Part shown: one piece after another, positions 56,177-64,000 of the stretch
Layout: each line of letters opens with the position of its first letter
Position numbering within the stretch: position 1 is the first letter of the stretch
Assembly: GCF_002741945.1 (NCBI RefSeq)
Contig: NZ_MDVN01000018.1
Coordinates: forward strand, 1 to 64,000
Direction: 5' to 3'
DNA length: 64,000 nt
From: Gaetbulibacter sp. 4G1
GTDB taxonomy: Bacteria; Bacteroidota; Bacteroidia; Flavobacteriales; Flavobacteriaceae
Translations under genes and position numbers: made by a program
The notes under the pieces: generated by a model
What the model was told of the DNA's origin: nothing
Seen by the model: the letters and a program-made list of their open reading frames with translations, nothing else
Database searches by the model: none

Positions 56177-58429
56177 ATGAAAAATACAGTAAGAACTTTG
56201 CATTTAGTATGCTTAAATTTAACTCTTTTAATATTATCATCTTGTGCTCAAGAGCAAAAGGGAACTCTATTAGAAGTTAAGAATACATATGAAGTTTTAG
56301 ATAGCGATACTAAAGATTCAATTATAGTTAAAGCTGCGCATGTAGTACCTACTAAAAATCAATACAATGCTTTAAAAAATGAATTTATAGCCTTTATACA
56401 TTTTGGACCAAACACTTTTACTCGAATGGAGTGGGGTAATGGTTTTGAAGACCCTAAAATTTTCGATCTTAAAAATTTAGATACAGATCAGTGGTGTAAA
56501 GCAATGAAAAATGCTAATATGAAAATGGTAATAATTACTGTTAAGCATCATGACGGGTTTGTACTTTGGCAAAGTCGTTACACAAAGCATGGCATTATGT
56601 CTTCACCTTTTAAAGATGGTAAAGGTGATGTTTTAAAAGAATTGTCGGCCTCTTGCCAGAAGTACGGATTAAAATTAGGAGTGTATTTATCACCAGCCGA
56701 TTTATATCAAATTGAAAACAAAGAAGGGCTTTATGGTAATTTAAGTAAATATACAGATCGGGTTATTCCTAGACCAGTAGAAGGACGCCCTTTTAAGAAT
56801 AAAAAAACATTCACTTTTAATGTTGACGACTATAATGAGTACTTTTTAAATCAACTATTCGAATTATTAACTGAATATGGACCAATTCATGAAGTTTGGT
56901 TTGATGGTGCACACCCGAAACGAAAAGGAGGGCAAAAATATAATTACTTAGCTTGGAAAGAGCTAATATCAACTTTAGCTCCAGAAGCAGTTATTTTTGG
57001 TAAACAAGACATTCGCTGGTGTGGTAATGAAGCTGGAGCAACTAGAGATACCGAATGGAATATAATTCCGTATAAAACCAACCCACATGAGATGAACAGA
57101 TTTGCTGATATTATGGAGCAAGATATTGGTAGCAGAAAAAAATTAATTGATGCTAAATATTTACACTATCAGCAAGCAGAAACGAATACATCAATTCGTG
57201 AAGGCTGGTTTTATAGAGATGATACGCACCAAAAGGTAAGAAGTGCTGATGACGTTTTTGATATGTACGAGCGATCGGTTGGAGGAAACACTACCTTTTT
57301 ATTAAATATTCCACCAAATAGAGAAGGTAAATTTTCACCAGAAGACGTTCAAGTTTTAAATGAAGTTGGTCAGCGTATAAATAATACATATACAACAAAT
57401 CTATTTGCTGATGCATCAGGTTCAAAAAATGTGTTAGATGGTAATACTAATACTTATTTATTATTAGGTTCAGACAAAAAGGAAGTTATTATTGAAACAA
57501 AGGCTCCAATAACTATTAATAGATTAATTATTCAAGAAGCTATAACAACGCATAGTGAACGTATTGAGAAACATGCTGTTGATGCATGGATAAATAATAC
57601 TTGGAAAGAAGTAGTAGCAGCAACTAATGTGGGGTATAAACGTATTTTACGTTTTCCAGAAACGACGTCAAATAAATTTAGAATCCGAGTTCTGGATTCG
57701 CGTTTAAGTCCAGCAATTTCAAATATTACTGCACATTATTACAAAACAAGACCTCCACAACTTTCAATATCAAGGAATATTGAAGGTGTAATTAATATAG
57801 AACCTAAAAAGCATGACTTTGGTTGGAAACCTCATGGTGAAGATGTTTCTGGAAACTTAAACTCAGATTATGAAATTAGGTATACAACCGATGGCAGTAT
57901 ACCCAATAAAACTTCAAAACTATTTAAAGTAGGGATTAAAGGTTTATCAACAGAAATTAAAGCCATTGCCATAGATAAAGATCAAATGGGAAGTGCAGCT
58001 TCAAAAACGTTTGGAATTTTGAAGCGAGATTGGAATGTTTTAAATACTGATAGCCATCAAAATAAAAATGAAGAGAATCATGCTATTGACGAAAACCCAA
58101 ATACTTATTGGCAATCTAAAGCAAATGGGAAGATACACTATATTAATATCGATTTAGGAAAAGCATACACCATCAAAGAATTTGCATATACACCACAAAC
58201 ACAGCATGCTAATGGTATGATAGAAAAAGGAATTGTAAAAGTAAGCAGTAATGGTAAAACATGGAAAAAATGGGAAGATTTTGAATTTGGTAACCTTATC
58301 AACGACCCAACAACTCGAAAACATACCTTTCAAACGCCAGTTACAACGCAGTATATAAGAATAGAGTCTAAAGTTATTGCAGGAAATAAGCAAACGGCAA
58401 GCATTGCTGAATTGGATTTTTTCGAATAA
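56177..58429 (+). CDS. GH29 (subfamily B-like) alpha-L-fucosidase with chitobiase-C and discoidin modules
   Basis: A 750-residue lipoprotein (lipobox LSSC, Cys23). Motifs: FIAFIHFGPNTF, TVKHHDGFVLW and EVWFDGAHP with nucleophile Asp243. The GAHPKRKGG segment and short EFIAFIHFG entry resemble the alpha-1,3/1,4-specific GH29-B group. After the barrel (to about 400) there is a first discoidin-like module, a chitobiase-C-type domain (YEIRYTTDGSIPN, near 580) and a second F5/8C (CBM32-like) module (about 625-750) beginning NEENHAIDENPNTYWQS. The substrate may be Lewis-type or antennal fucose. It is the largest plain fucosidase of the run. Confidence 0.91.
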   Translation: MKNTVRTLHLVCLNLTLLILSSCAQEQKGTLLEVKNTYEVLDSDTKDSIIVKAAHVVPTKNQYNALKNEFIAFIHFGPNTFTRMEWGNGFEDPKIFDLKNLDTDQWCKAMKNANMKMVIITVKHHDGFVLWQSRYTKHGIMSSPFKDGKGDVLKELSASCQKYGLKLGVYLSPADLYQIENKEGLYGNLSKYTDRVIPRPVEGRPFKNKKTFTFNVDDYNEYFLNQLFELLTEYGPIHEVWFDGAHPKRKGGQKYNYLAWKELISTLAPEAVIFGKQDIRWCGNEAGATRDTEWNIIPYKTNPHEMNRFADIMEQDIGSRKKLIDAKYLHYQQAETNTSIREGWFYRDDTHQKVRSADDVFDMYERSVGGNTTFLLNIPPNREGKFSPEDVQVLNEVGQRINNTYTTNLFADASGSKNVLDGNTNTYLLLGSDKKEVIIETKAPITINRLIIQEAITTHSERIEKHAVDAWINNTWKEVVAATNVGYKRILRFPETTSNKFRIRVLDSRLSPAISNITAHYYKTRPPQLSISRNIEGVINIEPKKHDFGWKPHGEDVSGNLNSDYEIRYTTDGSIPNKTSKLFKVGIKGLSTEIKAIAIDKDQMGSAASKTFGILKRDWNVLNTDSHQNKNEENHAIDENPNTYWQSKANGKIHYINIDLGKAYTIKEFAYTPQTQHANGMIEKGIVKVSSNGKTWKKWEDFEFGNLINDPTTRKHTFQTPVTTQYIRIESKVIAGNKQTASIAELDFFE

Positions 58430-58446
58430 TTAATTAAAAAACGATA

Positions 58447-60855
58447 ATGAAAAGTTTTAGTAATATTTTTATAAATAATGGATTTGTCTTAATTCAAGTA
58501 TTGCTTTTTTCATTTTGTATTAATGCTCAAGAAAAGACAGACGATTTACGATTGTATGATAAGTTTGAGCCCATAGCTACAGAGAACATTTTTAAGACTG
58601 AAGGCTATTATAATTGGGGAACATCTATAATAAAAGGGAAAGATGGTAAATATCATATGTTTTACTCGAGATGGAAAAAGGAGTACGGTTTTTATGGTTG
58701 GCTAACACATTCTGAAATAGCCCATGCTACATCGAAAAACCCATCAGGACCTTGGAAATATAAAAAAACCGCTTTAGAAGGCGCTGGAAAAAACAGATGG
58801 GATGCAATTACAGCTCATAACCCAAAAATAAAGTATTTTGAAGGAAAATATTATTTGTACTATATCTCTACAAATTTAGGCGATAAAGCCTATTTAGAAG
58901 AAGATTTAATTGAAACGGCTAAAACAGGATATAGCCATCCCAATTGGAAAATATTACGCCCAAATCAGAGAACCGGAGTTGCAGTATCTAACTCCATTAA
59001 TGGTCCATGGCAACGTATGCAGCAACCTTTAATAGAACCGTCGGGACCAATAACAACACTCACTGTTAATCCTGCAATTGATAAAGGAAAAGATGGTAAA
59101 TATTACTTGGTAATAAAAGGAGATAAACCTAATGAGAAACGTTTTATTAGGAATCAAGCAGTAGCAATTTCTGAAACACCAGCTGGACCTTTTATAATAC
59201 AAGAAAAACCTGTTATTGATTATATAGATACCGAGGATATGTCTATATGGTATGATGAAACTAGAAACCGATTTTATGGTGTCTTTCACACACACGGTTT
59301 CATAGGTATGGTAACATCAGAAGACGGTATCAACTGGAAAAAATCAAACGAATATGTTTTGATGAGAAAAGAAGTTAGGATGAAAGATGGCTCGGTGCTT
59401 ATACCAGACCGATTAGAGCGTCCGTTTATTTATCATGAAAACGGTAAACCAAAAGTGTTAAGTCTTGCTGTTAAGAAAGATAATGACTCGTATAGTATTT
59501 TTATTCCTATAGAAGAAGCTCCATACCCAAAACCTAATAAGAGGCAATTGGCATGGCAAGAAGCAGAATTAGGAGTTGTTTTTCACTACGATCTGCATGT
59601 GTTTGATGGAAAAAAGTATGGTCAAGGCGGAAACAGAATTGATCCTATTCCTGATTATCAAATATTTAACCCTATAAACTTAGATACAGACCAATGGGTA
59701 AAAACAGCTAAAGATGCAGGTGCTAAGTTTGCTATTTTAACTGCAACTCACGAAACAGGTTTTGCTTTGTATCAGTCTGATGTAAACCCATATAGTTTAA
59801 AGGCTGTTAAATGGCGTGATGGTAATGGCGATATAGTTGCAGATTTTGTGGCTTCATGTAAAAAATATGATATAAAACCAGGAATTTATTTAGGAATTCG
59901 TTGGAATTCATTTATGGGAGTCCATGATTTTAAAGTAAATGGTGAAGGTGCTTTTAGAGAGAATCGTCAAAAATGGTATAACAAAATGGTAGAAGGTATG
60001 GTTAAAGAAATCTGTACCCAATATGGAGAGCTTTTCGAAATATGGTTTGATGGTGGTGCGGACCATCCAGATAATGGTGCTCCAGATGTTTTACCTATAG
60101 TTCGTAAATACCAACCTAATTGCTTATTTTATCATAATGGACAATTAGCAGAAGCACGTTGGGGAGGTTCAGAATCAGGAACAATAAGTTATCCAAGTTG
60201 GGCAACATTTCCTTATAATAGTACTGGAGCTGGAGAAACTGCTCAAAAAAACATTTATAAAGACAATTATAAGCTATTAAAGCAAGGAGATCCTAATGGT
60301 AAGTTTTGGGTTCCAGCAATGTCCGATGCACCATTAAGAGGATATAATGGAAGACACGAATGGTTCTGGGAACCGGGAGATGAAAAACATATTTTTCCAT
60401 TGGAAAATTTAATGGAAATGTATTATAAATCTGTAGGTAGAAATTCAACTTTAATTATGGGTTTAACACCAAATCCAAATGGGTTGATGCCAAAACCAGA
60501 CGTAAAACGATTGAAAGAATGGGGAGACGAAATTAAAAGAAGATTTCAAATATCAATAGCTTCTACTTCAGGAAAAGGAAATAGAATAACCCTCAAGTTT
60601 AGCACTCCTAGTTTAATTAACCATGTTATTATTCAAGAAGATATTCAAAAAGGAGAACGTATTAGAAGTTATCAAATTGAAGGTTTAGTAGATGGGAAAT
60701 GGCAAATCATTACTAAAGGCGAAAGTGTTGGTAATAAAAGAATTGAACAATTTGAAACTGTAAAAGTTAGTAGAATTAGGCTAAAAGTTTTGAAATTTGA
60801 AAGAGAGCCTCAAATAAAAAACTTAAGCGCTTATTATATAAAACCAATAGAATGA
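58447..60855 (+). CDS. Fusion of five-blade propeller hydrolase-like domain and divergent GH29 domain
   Basis: An 802-residue secreted protein (signal about 1-27). Residues about 35-358 are a five-blade propeller like GH43/GH117-type enzymes: YYNWGTSIIKGKDGKYHMFYS, WDAITAHNPKI, NPAIDKGKDGKYYLVIKG, EDMSIWYDE. Residues about 365-700 are GH29-like with candidate nucleophile Asp535 (EIWFDGGADHP), followed by a beta-sandwich. The GH29 sugar-binding sites are altered: FHYDLHVF replaces FIHFGxY, and THETGF replaces KHHDGF, losing one of two conserved His. A changed sugar specificity, for example another L-sugar, is plausible. The propeller's acid residues could make it a second enzyme. Confidence 0.82.
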   Translation: MKSFSNIFINNGFVLIQVLLFSFCINAQEKTDDLRLYDKFEPIATENIFKTEGYYNWGTSIIKGKDGKYHMFYSRWKKEYGFYGWLTHSEIAHATSKNPSGPWKYKKTALEGAGKNRWDAITAHNPKIKYFEGKYYLYYISTNLGDKAYLEEDLIETAKTGYSHPNWKILRPNQRTGVAVSNSINGPWQRMQQPLIEPSGPITTLTVNPAIDKGKDGKYYLVIKGDKPNEKRFIRNQAVAISETPAGPFIIQEKPVIDYIDTEDMSIWYDETRNRFYGVFHTHGFIGMVTSEDGINWKKSNEYVLMRKEVRMKDGSVLIPDRLERPFIYHENGKPKVLSLAVKKDNDSYSIFIPIEEAPYPKPNKRQLAWQEAELGVVFHYDLHVFDGKKYGQGGNRIDPIPDYQIFNPINLDTDQWVKTAKDAGAKFAILTATHETGFALYQSDVNPYSLKAVKWRDGNGDIVADFVASCKKYDIKPGIYLGIRWNSFMGVHDFKVNGEGAFRENRQKWYNKMVEGMVKEICTQYGELFEIWFDGGADHPDNGAPDVLPIVRKYQPNCLFYHNGQLAEARWGGSESGTISYPSWATFPYNSTGAGETAQKNIYKDNYKLLKQGDPNGKFWVPAMSDAPLRGYNGRHEWFWEPGDEKHIFPLENLMEMYYKSVGRNSTLIMGLTPNPNGLMPKPDVKRLKEWGDEIKRRFQISIASTSGKGNRITLKFSTPSLINHVIIQEDIQKGERIRSYQIEGLVDGKWQIITKGESVGNKRIEQFETVKVSRIRLKVLKFEREPQIKNLSAYYIKPIE

Positions 60856-61535
60856 GAACGAAAAATAATTTTTACTTTTTTGTACTGGTTGTAATAGCCT
60901 TAGTTTTTTGTAGCTTTTCAAATAAAAAAACAAAAGTTTTAATTATTGGAGATTCTATATCTATTGGATATACTCCTTTTGTAAAAGAAAACTTAAGCAG
61001 TAAAGCCATTGTAAAGCATAATCCAGGGAATGCGCAACATACAGGAACAGGACTTAAAAAAGTTAAAGAATGGATAGGAAATGAAGATTGGGATATTATT
61101 CAGTTTAATTGGGGTTTATGGGATTTGTGTTACCGACATCCAGATGCAAAGGTATACGGTAACAGAGATAAAGTAAATGGGAATGTTACTTTTTCTTTAG
61201 AAGAATATGAGAAGAATTTAGAAGATATTATACGGTCAATCAAACAGGTTTCTGATGCTCAATTAATATTTGTTACCACAAGTTATGTCCCAAAATATGA
61301 AGCTGGAAGATTTAAGAAGGATGCTCAAAAGTTTAATAAGGTAGCTAAAAGGGTTATGAAGAAGTATGATATTAAGGTGAATGATATTTATAAAAAATCT
61401 AAAGTTATTCATAAAGAATTTGGGAAAGGAGATGATGATGTACATTATTCTAAAGAGGGCTATAAAAAGCTAGCAAAAATTTTATCTGAGTTTCTTTCAG
61501 AAGAGATTAGAAAGATTAATACAAAACAATTATGA
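60852..61535 (+). CDS. SGNH/GDSL-family hydrolase (putative esterase)
   Basis: A 227-residue exported protein with an N-terminal hydrophobic segment (about 8-22). The SGNH fold shows block I IIGDSIS with nucleophile Ser35, block II Gly in NPGNAQHTGTG, a WGLWDL block where the block III Asn is expected (FNWGLWDL), and the final DDVHYSKEGYKKLA with the catalytic Asp/His. It overlaps the preceding gene by 4 bases (ATGA). In this fucosidase run a sugar O-acetylesterase is likely, but the acyl group and sugar are unknown. Confidence 0.85.
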   Translation: MRTKNNFYFFVLVVIALVFCSFSNKKTKVLIIGDSISIGYTPFVKENLSSKAIVKHNPGNAQHTGTGLKKVKEWIGNEDWDIIQFNWGLWDLCYRHPDAKVYGNRDKVNGNVTFSLEEYEKNLEDIIRSIKQVSDAQLIFVTTSYVPKYEAGRFKKDAQKFNKVAKRVMKKYDIKVNDIYKKSKVIHKEFGKGDDDVHYSKEGYKKLAKILSEFLSEEIRKINTKQL

Positions 61536-61553
61536 ATATATAGATAAGTTAAT

Positions 61554-63683
61554 ATGAAGTTTTTTTTGAAATTATCTTTATTAATTATTCTAATTTTTAC
61601 AGGTTGCAAACCAGAAAAACAACCTATAAAAATAGCTTGCATAGGAGATAGTATTACTTATGGAGCTGGTGTAGATAATCGTGAGAATAATGCTTATCCA
61701 AAGCAATTACAAGCCCTACTTGGAGAGAATTATCAAATAAAAAATTTTGGTGTAAACGGTAATACATTATTAAAAAGAGGAGACTATCCATATTGGAAAT
61801 CTGATAAATACCAAGAAGCCTTGGAATTTGCTCCAGATATAGTTTACATTAAATTAGGAACGAATGATAGCAAACAACAAAACCGTGTTTATTTAGATTC
61901 AGATTTCGAAAATGATTACAAAGAACTCATCCAATCATTCAAAGAAAAAAACAATCAAGTTCGTGTCGTTTTGCTATTACCTGTACCTTCTTTTCTAAAG
62001 GATTCAACAAGTATATGGAATCCTATGATAAAAAATAAAATAATTCCTTTAACTCAAAAAGTAGCTTTTGATACTAAAAGCGAAGTCATCGATTTATATC
62101 AATTATTTACAGGAGAATCAGGGATGTTTCCAGATACTATCCATCCATCCTCTTTGGGAGCGACTCGAATTGCAAAACGGATTTATGAGGATGTCATTCT
62201 TAATATTGATGACATACAGCAAAGATTTGATGTTTCAAAAATTGAAGATATTAAAACAAGTAATTTTTATGGATTCACCCAAACTGATTTCAAATATAAA
62301 AATGTTCCCTGTAAAATAGTAGCACCCAAAAAGATTGCAAAAGGAAAGCCTTGGGTATTACGTGCTCGCTTTTTTGGTCATGAACCACAAACAGATATTG
62401 CTTTATTAGAAAGAGGTTTTCATATTGCTTATTGCGATGTCTCCCGTTTTTTTGGAAATAATGAAGCTGTTAACCGTTGGAATGTTTTTTACGATTTTAT
62501 GACCCAAAACGGGTTTTCTAAAAAAGTAGTTTTAGAAGGCATGAGTCGAGGTGGTCTTATAGTTTATAATTGGGCTGCTGAAAACCCGGAAAAGGTGGCT
62601 TGTGTGTATGCAGATGCTCCTGTTTTAGATGGAGCTAGTTGGCCCGGGGGGAAAAGCAAAGGAAAAGGAAGTGAAAGCGATTGGAAAGCCTTTAAGGAAA
62701 TGTATAATATTGCTACAGAAGAAGAGCTAGATAATTTTAAAGGAAACCCTATTCATAAAATTGAGGCTATTGTAAAAGGTGATTACCCAATGTTTCATGT
62801 ATGTGGTGTAACTGATAATGTAGTTCCTGTTGATGAGAATACCCGAATTTTTGAACAAAAAATAAAAGATAAAGGGGGGAACATAAAAACAATTTATAAA
62901 GCAGGAGTGGGACATCATCCTCATAGTTTAGAAAACCCAACACCAATTGTCGATTTTATTTTAAGAGCTACTAATAAAAAAGTAAACTTAGCAATCATTC
63001 CTATACCAGGTTCAGAATATCGTTCGGGAGCTGGATGGAAACAAGGAAAAGGCTGGTGGCATCAAATGGAAGATATCGATTCGTTATGCCAAGCTACGAA
63101 AAATTTAGATATTTTATTGGTTGGAAATTCCATTACTCAAGGTTGGGGAGGCAATCGTACATTAACCACTTATAGCCCAGGTCAAGGAGCTTCAGATGCC
63201 CACTTTAATGGGTTAAACTATGTAAGTGCAGGCATTTCTGGCGATAGAACAGAACATATACTTTGGAGAATAAGAAATGGGAATTATAACTCCAACACTC
63301 CAAAATTAATAACCTTGGCAATTGGAGTTAATAATTTTAGATTTAATACTGCTGAAGAAATTAGCGATGGTATTGTAAAAGTTGTTGAATTGATGGAAAC
63401 CGAATTTCCTAATTCGGAAATCTTATTTTTTGGACCTTTACCTACAGGTTTGGATGCCAGTTCTGAACGACGAGAAAAATACAATGCTATTCATAAAACA
63501 ATTGCCTATCTAGATGAGAAACCTTTAGTGAACTACTACAATCTAGTTGATTTGTTTTCAGATGAAGACGGTAATTTAAAAGATAACCTTTATAGCGGTG
63601 ATGGAATACATTTAAAACCAGAAGGATATCAAGTTTGGGGAAAGTTTATACGAGAAAAATATAATGAATTAATAAAGAAATAA
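61554..63683 (+). CDS. Three-domain esterase: SGNH - alpha/beta hydrolase - SGNH (lipoprotein)
   Basis: A 709-residue lipoprotein (lipobox FTGC, Cys18) carrying three hydrolase domains. Domain 1 (about 25-215): [11 protein letters not shown] with Ser33, LGTNDSKQ, and D194/H197 in PDTIHPS. Domain 2 (about 235-475) is alpha/beta-hydrolase: nucleophile elbow GMSRGG with Ser331, Asp422 in VTDNVVP, His454/455 near GVGHHPHS. Domain 3 (about 515-709): [12 protein letters not shown] with Ser526, GVNNFR, and D683/H686 in [10 protein letters not shown]. All three triads seem intact. Multi-acyl removal from glycans is inferred. The gene follows the other GDSL gene by 18 bases and precedes the FAH-fold gene by 2. 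Confidence 0.87.
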   Translation: MKFFLKLSLLIILIFTGCKPEKQPIKIACIGDSITYGAGVDNRENNAYPKQLQALLGENYQIKNFGVNGNTLLKRGDYPYWKSDKYQEALEFAPDIVYIKLGTNDSKQQNRVYLDSDFENDYKELIQSFKEKNNQVRVVLLLPVPSFLKDSTSIWNPMIKNKIIPLTQKVAFDTKSEVIDLYQLFTGESGMFPDTIHPSSLGATRIAKRIYEDVILNIDDIQQRFDVSKIEDIKTSNFYGFTQTDFKYKNVPCKIVAPKKIAKGKPWVLRARFFGHEPQTDIALLERGFHIAYCDVSRFFGNNEAVNRWNVFYDFMTQNGFSKKVVLEGMSRGGLIVYNWAAENPEKVACVYADAPVLDGASWPGGKSKGKGSESDWKAFKEMYNIATEEELDNFKGNPIHKIEAIVKGDYPMFHVCGVTDNVVPVDENTRIFEQKIKDKGGNIKTIYKAGVGHHPHSLENPTPIVDFILRATNKKVNLAIIPIPGSEYRSGAGWKQGKGWWHQMEDIDSLCQATKNLDILLVGNSITQGWGGNRTLTTYSPGQGASDAHFNGLNYVSAGISGDRTEHILWRIRNGNYNSNTPKLITLAIGVNNFRFNTAEEISDGIVKVVELMETEFPNSEILFFGPLPTGLDASSERREKYNAIHKTIAYLDEKPLVNYYNLVDLFSDEDGNLKDNLYSGDGIHLKPEGYQVWGKFIREKYNELIKK

Positions 63684-63685
63684 AA

Positions 63686-64000
63686 ATGAAATTAATACGA
63701 TTTGGAGCAGCAGGGAATGAAAAACCAGGCATACAATTAGCAAACGGGACTAGAATTGACATATCAGCATTTGGACAAGATTATAACGAAGACTTTTTTG
63801 GCGGTGATGGGTTAGAACGACTAGAAAAATGGTTAGAGACCAATCAAAACAGTTGCCCGGTAATTGAAAATGATACTCGTTTAGGAATTCCTTTAACACG
63901 TCCATCTAAGATAGTTTGTGTAGGATTAAATTATGCAAAACATGCAGAAGAAGCAGGCATGACTGTGCCAAAAGAGCCGGTTTTATTCTTTAAATCTACT
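63686..64000 (+). CDS. FAH-fold hydrolase, probably 2,4-diketo-3-deoxy-L-fuconate hydrolase (cut by window edge)
   Basis: The first 105 residues of a cytoplasmic protein start at 63686, 2 bases after the esterase stop, and run off the right edge. [39 protein letters not shown] and [17 protein letters not shown] are typical of the FAH-superfamily branch that holds ureidoglycolate-lyase-like proteins and diketo-deoxy-sugar-acid hydrolases. In the L-fucose pathway this enzyme would yield pyruvate and L-lactate. The metal-binding residues lie beyond the window, so function rests on the N-terminal match and context. Confidence 0.8.
   Translation, partial: MKLIRFGAAGNEKPGIQLANGTRIDISAFGQDYNEDFFGGDGLERLEKWLETNQNSCPVIENDTRLGIPLTRPSKIVCVGLNYAKHAEEAGMTVPKEPVLFFKST

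Noticed and set aside
1-64000. tRNA, rRNA, CRISPR, insertion sequence, riboswitch or SusC/SusD genes
   Set aside because: None recognised on either strand; gaps are short and AT-rich and all long frames are accounted for by other families.

Overview
The window looks like a chromosomal segment of a marine-type Flavobacteriaceae (Bacteroidota). It is AT-rich, with many Sec lipoprotein signals ending in S/A/G-C, Bacteroidota-type TAnnTTTG promoter-like sites, and glycoside hydrolase families typical of that phylum. No phylogenetic marker gene is present, so the assignment rests on gene content and composition.

One incomplete gene reads leftward at the left edge: a secreted M14 carboxypeptidase with fibronectin III repeats. 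From 3494 to the right edge all 38 recognised genes lie on the + strand and almost all concern glycan breakdown. Together they read as a very large N-glycan / glycoprotein utilisation locus, with PNGase F as the most specific marker.

Layout: (a) 3494-11523, front block: three endonuclease/exonuclease/phosphatase (EEP) proteins, a GH20 hexosaminidase, a sulfatase and a GH123-like/DUF4091 protein. (b) 11959-25074, mannose core block: GH92 mannosidase, sodium/solute symporter, GH130 phosphorylase, CBM9-like lipoprotein, GH18, a GHL10/DUF187-like barrel, a second GH92 and a GH20, closed by a good terminator. (c) 25171-35325, an unusual block: a two-heme DUF1549/DUF1553 protein, DUF1501, an NHL propeller, two proteins with chitobiase-C/discoidin-like tails (one of them a membrane DUF2231 cytochrome), then a GH92 whose catalytic Glu is Gln. 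(d) 35578-43565, glycan release: GH29, GH92, GH163, a fourth EEP protein and PNGase F. (e) 43734-49431, a sugar-acid pathway of the L-fucose type (UxaA-family dehydratase, SDR, FAH-fold protein) with a GH20 inserted. (f) 49469-63683, fucose block: five GH29 genes, a GH141-like beta-helix, a GDSL esterase and a three-domain esterase. A second FAH-fold gene starts at 63686 and runs off the edge.

Proposed working order: PNGase F (and possibly GH18/GH163) detach or cut glycans. Fucosidases, sulfatase, esterases and perhaps EEP enzymes remove caps. GH20 and GH92 enzymes trim GlcNAc and mannose. The symporter may import Man-beta-1,4-GlcNAc for GH130 phosphorolysis, and fucose is oxidised without phosphorylation to pyruvate and lactate. 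No SusC/SusD pair, regulator, sialidase, beta-galactosidase, tRNA, rRNA, IS element or CRISPR array was seen. The most novel-looking part is block (c), a planctomycete-style cytochrome cassette whose proteins carry the same C-terminal module as the neighbouring glycosidases.
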